This document shows, one piece after another, positions 5,548 to 6,502 of a DNA stretch of 6,502 bases (its first letter is position 1; each line of letters begins with the position of its first letter). The stretch is from assembly GCA_003517945.1 (NCBI GenBank), contig DOZP01000216.1:2117-8618 (forward strand), written 5' to 3'. The stretch is from Porphyromonadaceae bacterium. Its GTDB lineage: Bacteria; Bacteroidota; Bacteroidia; Bacteroidales; Tannerellaceae. The notes beneath the pieces were generated by a model. That model saw nothing but the letters and a program-made list of their open reading frames with translations. It was not told the origin of the DNA and made no database searches. The position numbers and the translations under genes are program-made.

Positions 5548-5634
5548 AATCCCGATGGTGTATCATAAATATTCCATTGGCGCATATATGAGGTTGCAAA
5601 TATATAAAATTTAATTTTAATATCCCGTATCCCG
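5548..5634 (-). promoter_or_regulatory. XRE paralogue-1 promoter with three CGGGAT copies
   Basis: On the minus strand TATATTTG (plus 5597-5604) fits TAnnTTTG. Upstream, where the -33 should be, lies a perfect 7-bp tandem repeat CGGGATA-CGGGATA (5621-5634). A third copy, CGGGATT, lies at 5548-5554, directly before the start codon. The -33 TTTG is absent. The repeats are candidate operator half-sites. Confidence 0.45.
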
Positions 5635-5638
5635 TTTT

Positions 5639-6070
5639 TTATTCGTATTCATCTTTGTCTGTGTTGCTCTCTTTATCCAGGTAATTGATGAGCTTCTCAA
5701 GTGATATGCTGTTTCTTTCAGCAGTTCTGGCCATGATATGAATAGAATTGATTAAATAAGATTTTCTGGTTCCCGGAGATAAATTTCCTGTCAGAATATT
5801 ATACATATCTTTGTCTGTTTCATTGACATATTTGTCAGTAGTGTCGGTTACGTTATCCAGGTACTTTTTCCCTTTGCCGGTATAAAGCCAGTCCGGATCC
5901 ACATTGAAAAATGATGCGAATTTTTTAATGGTTGAGTAATTCGGTTTTTCTGTCTTATTGTTTAATATACGGCTAATTGCCGCTTCGGATATTCCGGTTT
6001 CGTGTGATATATGGTACGGAGTCAATCCTTTTTCACTGATTAATTCTTTTATTCTGTTTATTATGCTCAT
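5639..6070 (-). CDS. XRE/Cro-type helix-turn-helix regulator (second paralogue, putative repressor)
   Basis: This 143-residue protein has an XRE helix-turn-helix at residues 1-69 (core TPYHISHETGISEAAISRIL, 17-36), closing with DPDWLYTGKGKK. The recognition helix (EAAISRIL) differs from that of the paralogue (EPTLCRIL), so the two may bind related but distinct sites. A polar linker follows (DNVTDTTDKYVNETDKD), then a C-terminal helix with RTAERNSISLEKLINYL, recalling the tail of the other copy. No S24 peptidase domain is present. The start ATG 6070 is clear. It is transcribed away from the small plus-strand gene, and the space between holds a 12-bp inverted repeat, the arrangement of a phage-type repressor with its operator. 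It could also be a plasmid/ICE control protein or a host regulator. Confidence 0.9.
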   Translation of the reverse strand: MSIINRIKELISEKGLTPYHISHETGISEAAISRILNNKTEKPNYSTIKKFASFFNVDPDWLYTGKGKKYLDNVTDTTDKYVNETDKDMYNILTGNLSPGTRKSYLINSIHIMARTAERNSISLEKLINYLDKESNTDKDEYE

Positions 6071-6106
6071 AGAAGTAAATATAAATTAAGTTAATGTGAG
6101 TGTATT

Positions 6107-6136
6107 TTTAAGCAAAATGTTTGTATTTTGCTTAAA
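6107..6136. promoter_or_regulatory. 12-bp perfect inverted repeat, candidate repressor operator
   Basis: TTTAAGCAAAAT (6107-6118) and ATTTTGCTTAAA (6125-6136) are perfect inverted arms around GTTTGT. The spacer holds TTTG (6120-6123), which is the predicted -33 element of the rightward promoter, so a bound dimer would block that promoter. No T-run follows either arm, arguing against a terminator. Confidence 0.65.
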
Positions 6137-6151
6137 TTATACTTACATTTG
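6120..6151 (+). promoter_or_regulatory. Rightward promoter of the small HTH-like gene
   Basis: TTTG (6120-6123) and TACATTTG (6144-6151) are separated by 20 bases, close to the Bacteroides promoter pattern. The start site would be near 6157, giving a leader of about 87 bases before ATG 6244. The -33 lies within the 12-bp inverted repeat. Confidence 0.55.
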
Positions 6152-6206
6152 CATTGTAATATTCAATGATACATCATAGCTGTTTCATTAGTATATACAA
6201 AAGGAA

Positions 6207-6214
6207 CAAATGTA
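6207..6214 (-). promoter_or_regulatory. Possible leftward -7 element for the XRE paralogue-2 gene
   Basis: The minus strand reads TACATTTG, the same octamer as the rightward -7 in inverted orientation. If used, the leftward transcript would start near 6201, overlap the rightward leader by some 40 bases and run through the inverted repeat. No -33 TTTG is found, so this is weak. Confidence 0.3.
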
Positions 6215-6243
6215 CAAAATGTAAATATTAAAAAGAAGTAAAA

Positions 6244-6444
6244 ATGAAAAAAAATGACAATCCAAGATTAGGAACTGGCTTTATTCAGGAAGCTTGTGAT
6301 CTTACGAGCACTTCCCGCTCGACTTTTTACAGGGCAATGGAGAAAAAGGAAATAGGAGAAGCAATGTCGTGGAAAGAAATTTCCGTACTTGCAAAATACG
6401 AAGAATTGAGAAGGCAAGCGGAAGAATACCTGAAAAGAATTTGA
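6244..6444 (+). CDS. Small helix-turn-helix-like DNA-binding protein (66 residues)
   Basis: This short, charged, all-helical protein has a helix-turn-helix-like stretch at residues about 13-37 (FIQEACDLTSTSRSTFYRAM, ending KKEI), where STSRSTFYRAM resembles a recognition helix. A second helical part follows (SWKEISVLAKYEELRRQAEE). It has no membrane segment. It has a weak AGAAG leader at the ribosome-binding position. It is the first rightward gene opposite a putative repressor, a position held by Cro/Ner-type or early activator proteins in temperate phages. I do not recognise the family by sequence, and the DNA-binding role is inferred from pattern and context. The gene is AT-rich like the neighbouring XRE genes. 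What lies to its right is outside the window. Confidence 0.72.
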   Translation: MKKNDNPRLGTGFIQEACDLTSTSRSTFYRAMEKKEIGEAMSWKEISVLAKYEELRRQAEEYLKRI

Positions 6445-6502
6445 TTATAACACAGTACTTGTGAAACGGCAATAGAAGTTATAAAATTTATTTCTGATGA
6501 AT

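Noticed and set aside
6497..6502. ATG AAT at the right edge as the start of another gene
   Set aside because: Only two codons are visible and there is no clear ribosome-binding site.

Overview
The window looks like chromosomal DNA of a gut-type Bacteroidota, most likely order Bacteroidales (Bacteroides or Parabacteroides). The reasons are a FecI/FecR pair leading into a SusC-type TonB-dependent receptor with an STN domain, several promoters fitting the Bacteroides TTTG-N19/20-TAnnTTTG pattern, mostly weak Shine-Dalgarno sequences, and AT-rich intergenic DNA. The species call is inference.

Layout. Positions 1-2417 (minus strand) hold a cell-surface-signalling operon in transcription order: FecI-like ECF sigma factor, FecR-like anti-sigma/sigma regulator, and the first 195 residues of the outer-membrane receptor, which runs off the left edge. 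Across a 316-bp divergent intergenic region, positions 2734-4183 (plus strand) hold a second, unrelated ECF system: an RpoE-like sigma factor, a 130-residue single-pass membrane protein likely to be its anti-sigma factor, and an exported helical protein of Spy/CpxP/CnrX style. The two ECF systems are therefore back to back. The plus operon ends at a bidirectional hairpin, converging on a lipoprotein with an LEA-2-like domain (4350-4940, minus).

Positions 5040-6502 look like a lysis/lysogeny-style regulatory switch. Two tandem paralogous XRE/Cro-type helix-turn-helix proteins on the minus strand are followed by a divergent 66-residue small helix-turn-helix-like protein on the plus strand. A perfect 12-bp inverted repeat lies between them, over the predicted -33 element of the rightward promoter. 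This is a plausible left edge of a prophage (possibly Mu-like) or integrative element, but no integrase, transposase or attachment site is visible in the window.

How the genes work together. On the left, ligand binding at the receptor is expected to be relayed through its periplasmic STN domain to FecR and on to FecI, to activate receptor expression. In the second ECF locus an envelope stress (misfolding, metal or redox) could be sensed by the periplasmic Spy-like protein and passed through the membrane protein to the sigma factor. That wiring is inferred from gene order and topology. The most interesting items are this three-gene ECF/Spy-like system with a cysteine pair placed symmetrically on a predicted helical hairpin, the repressor-operator switch on the right, and a basic 43-residue open frame after a seven-A tract at the end of the lipoprotein gene.
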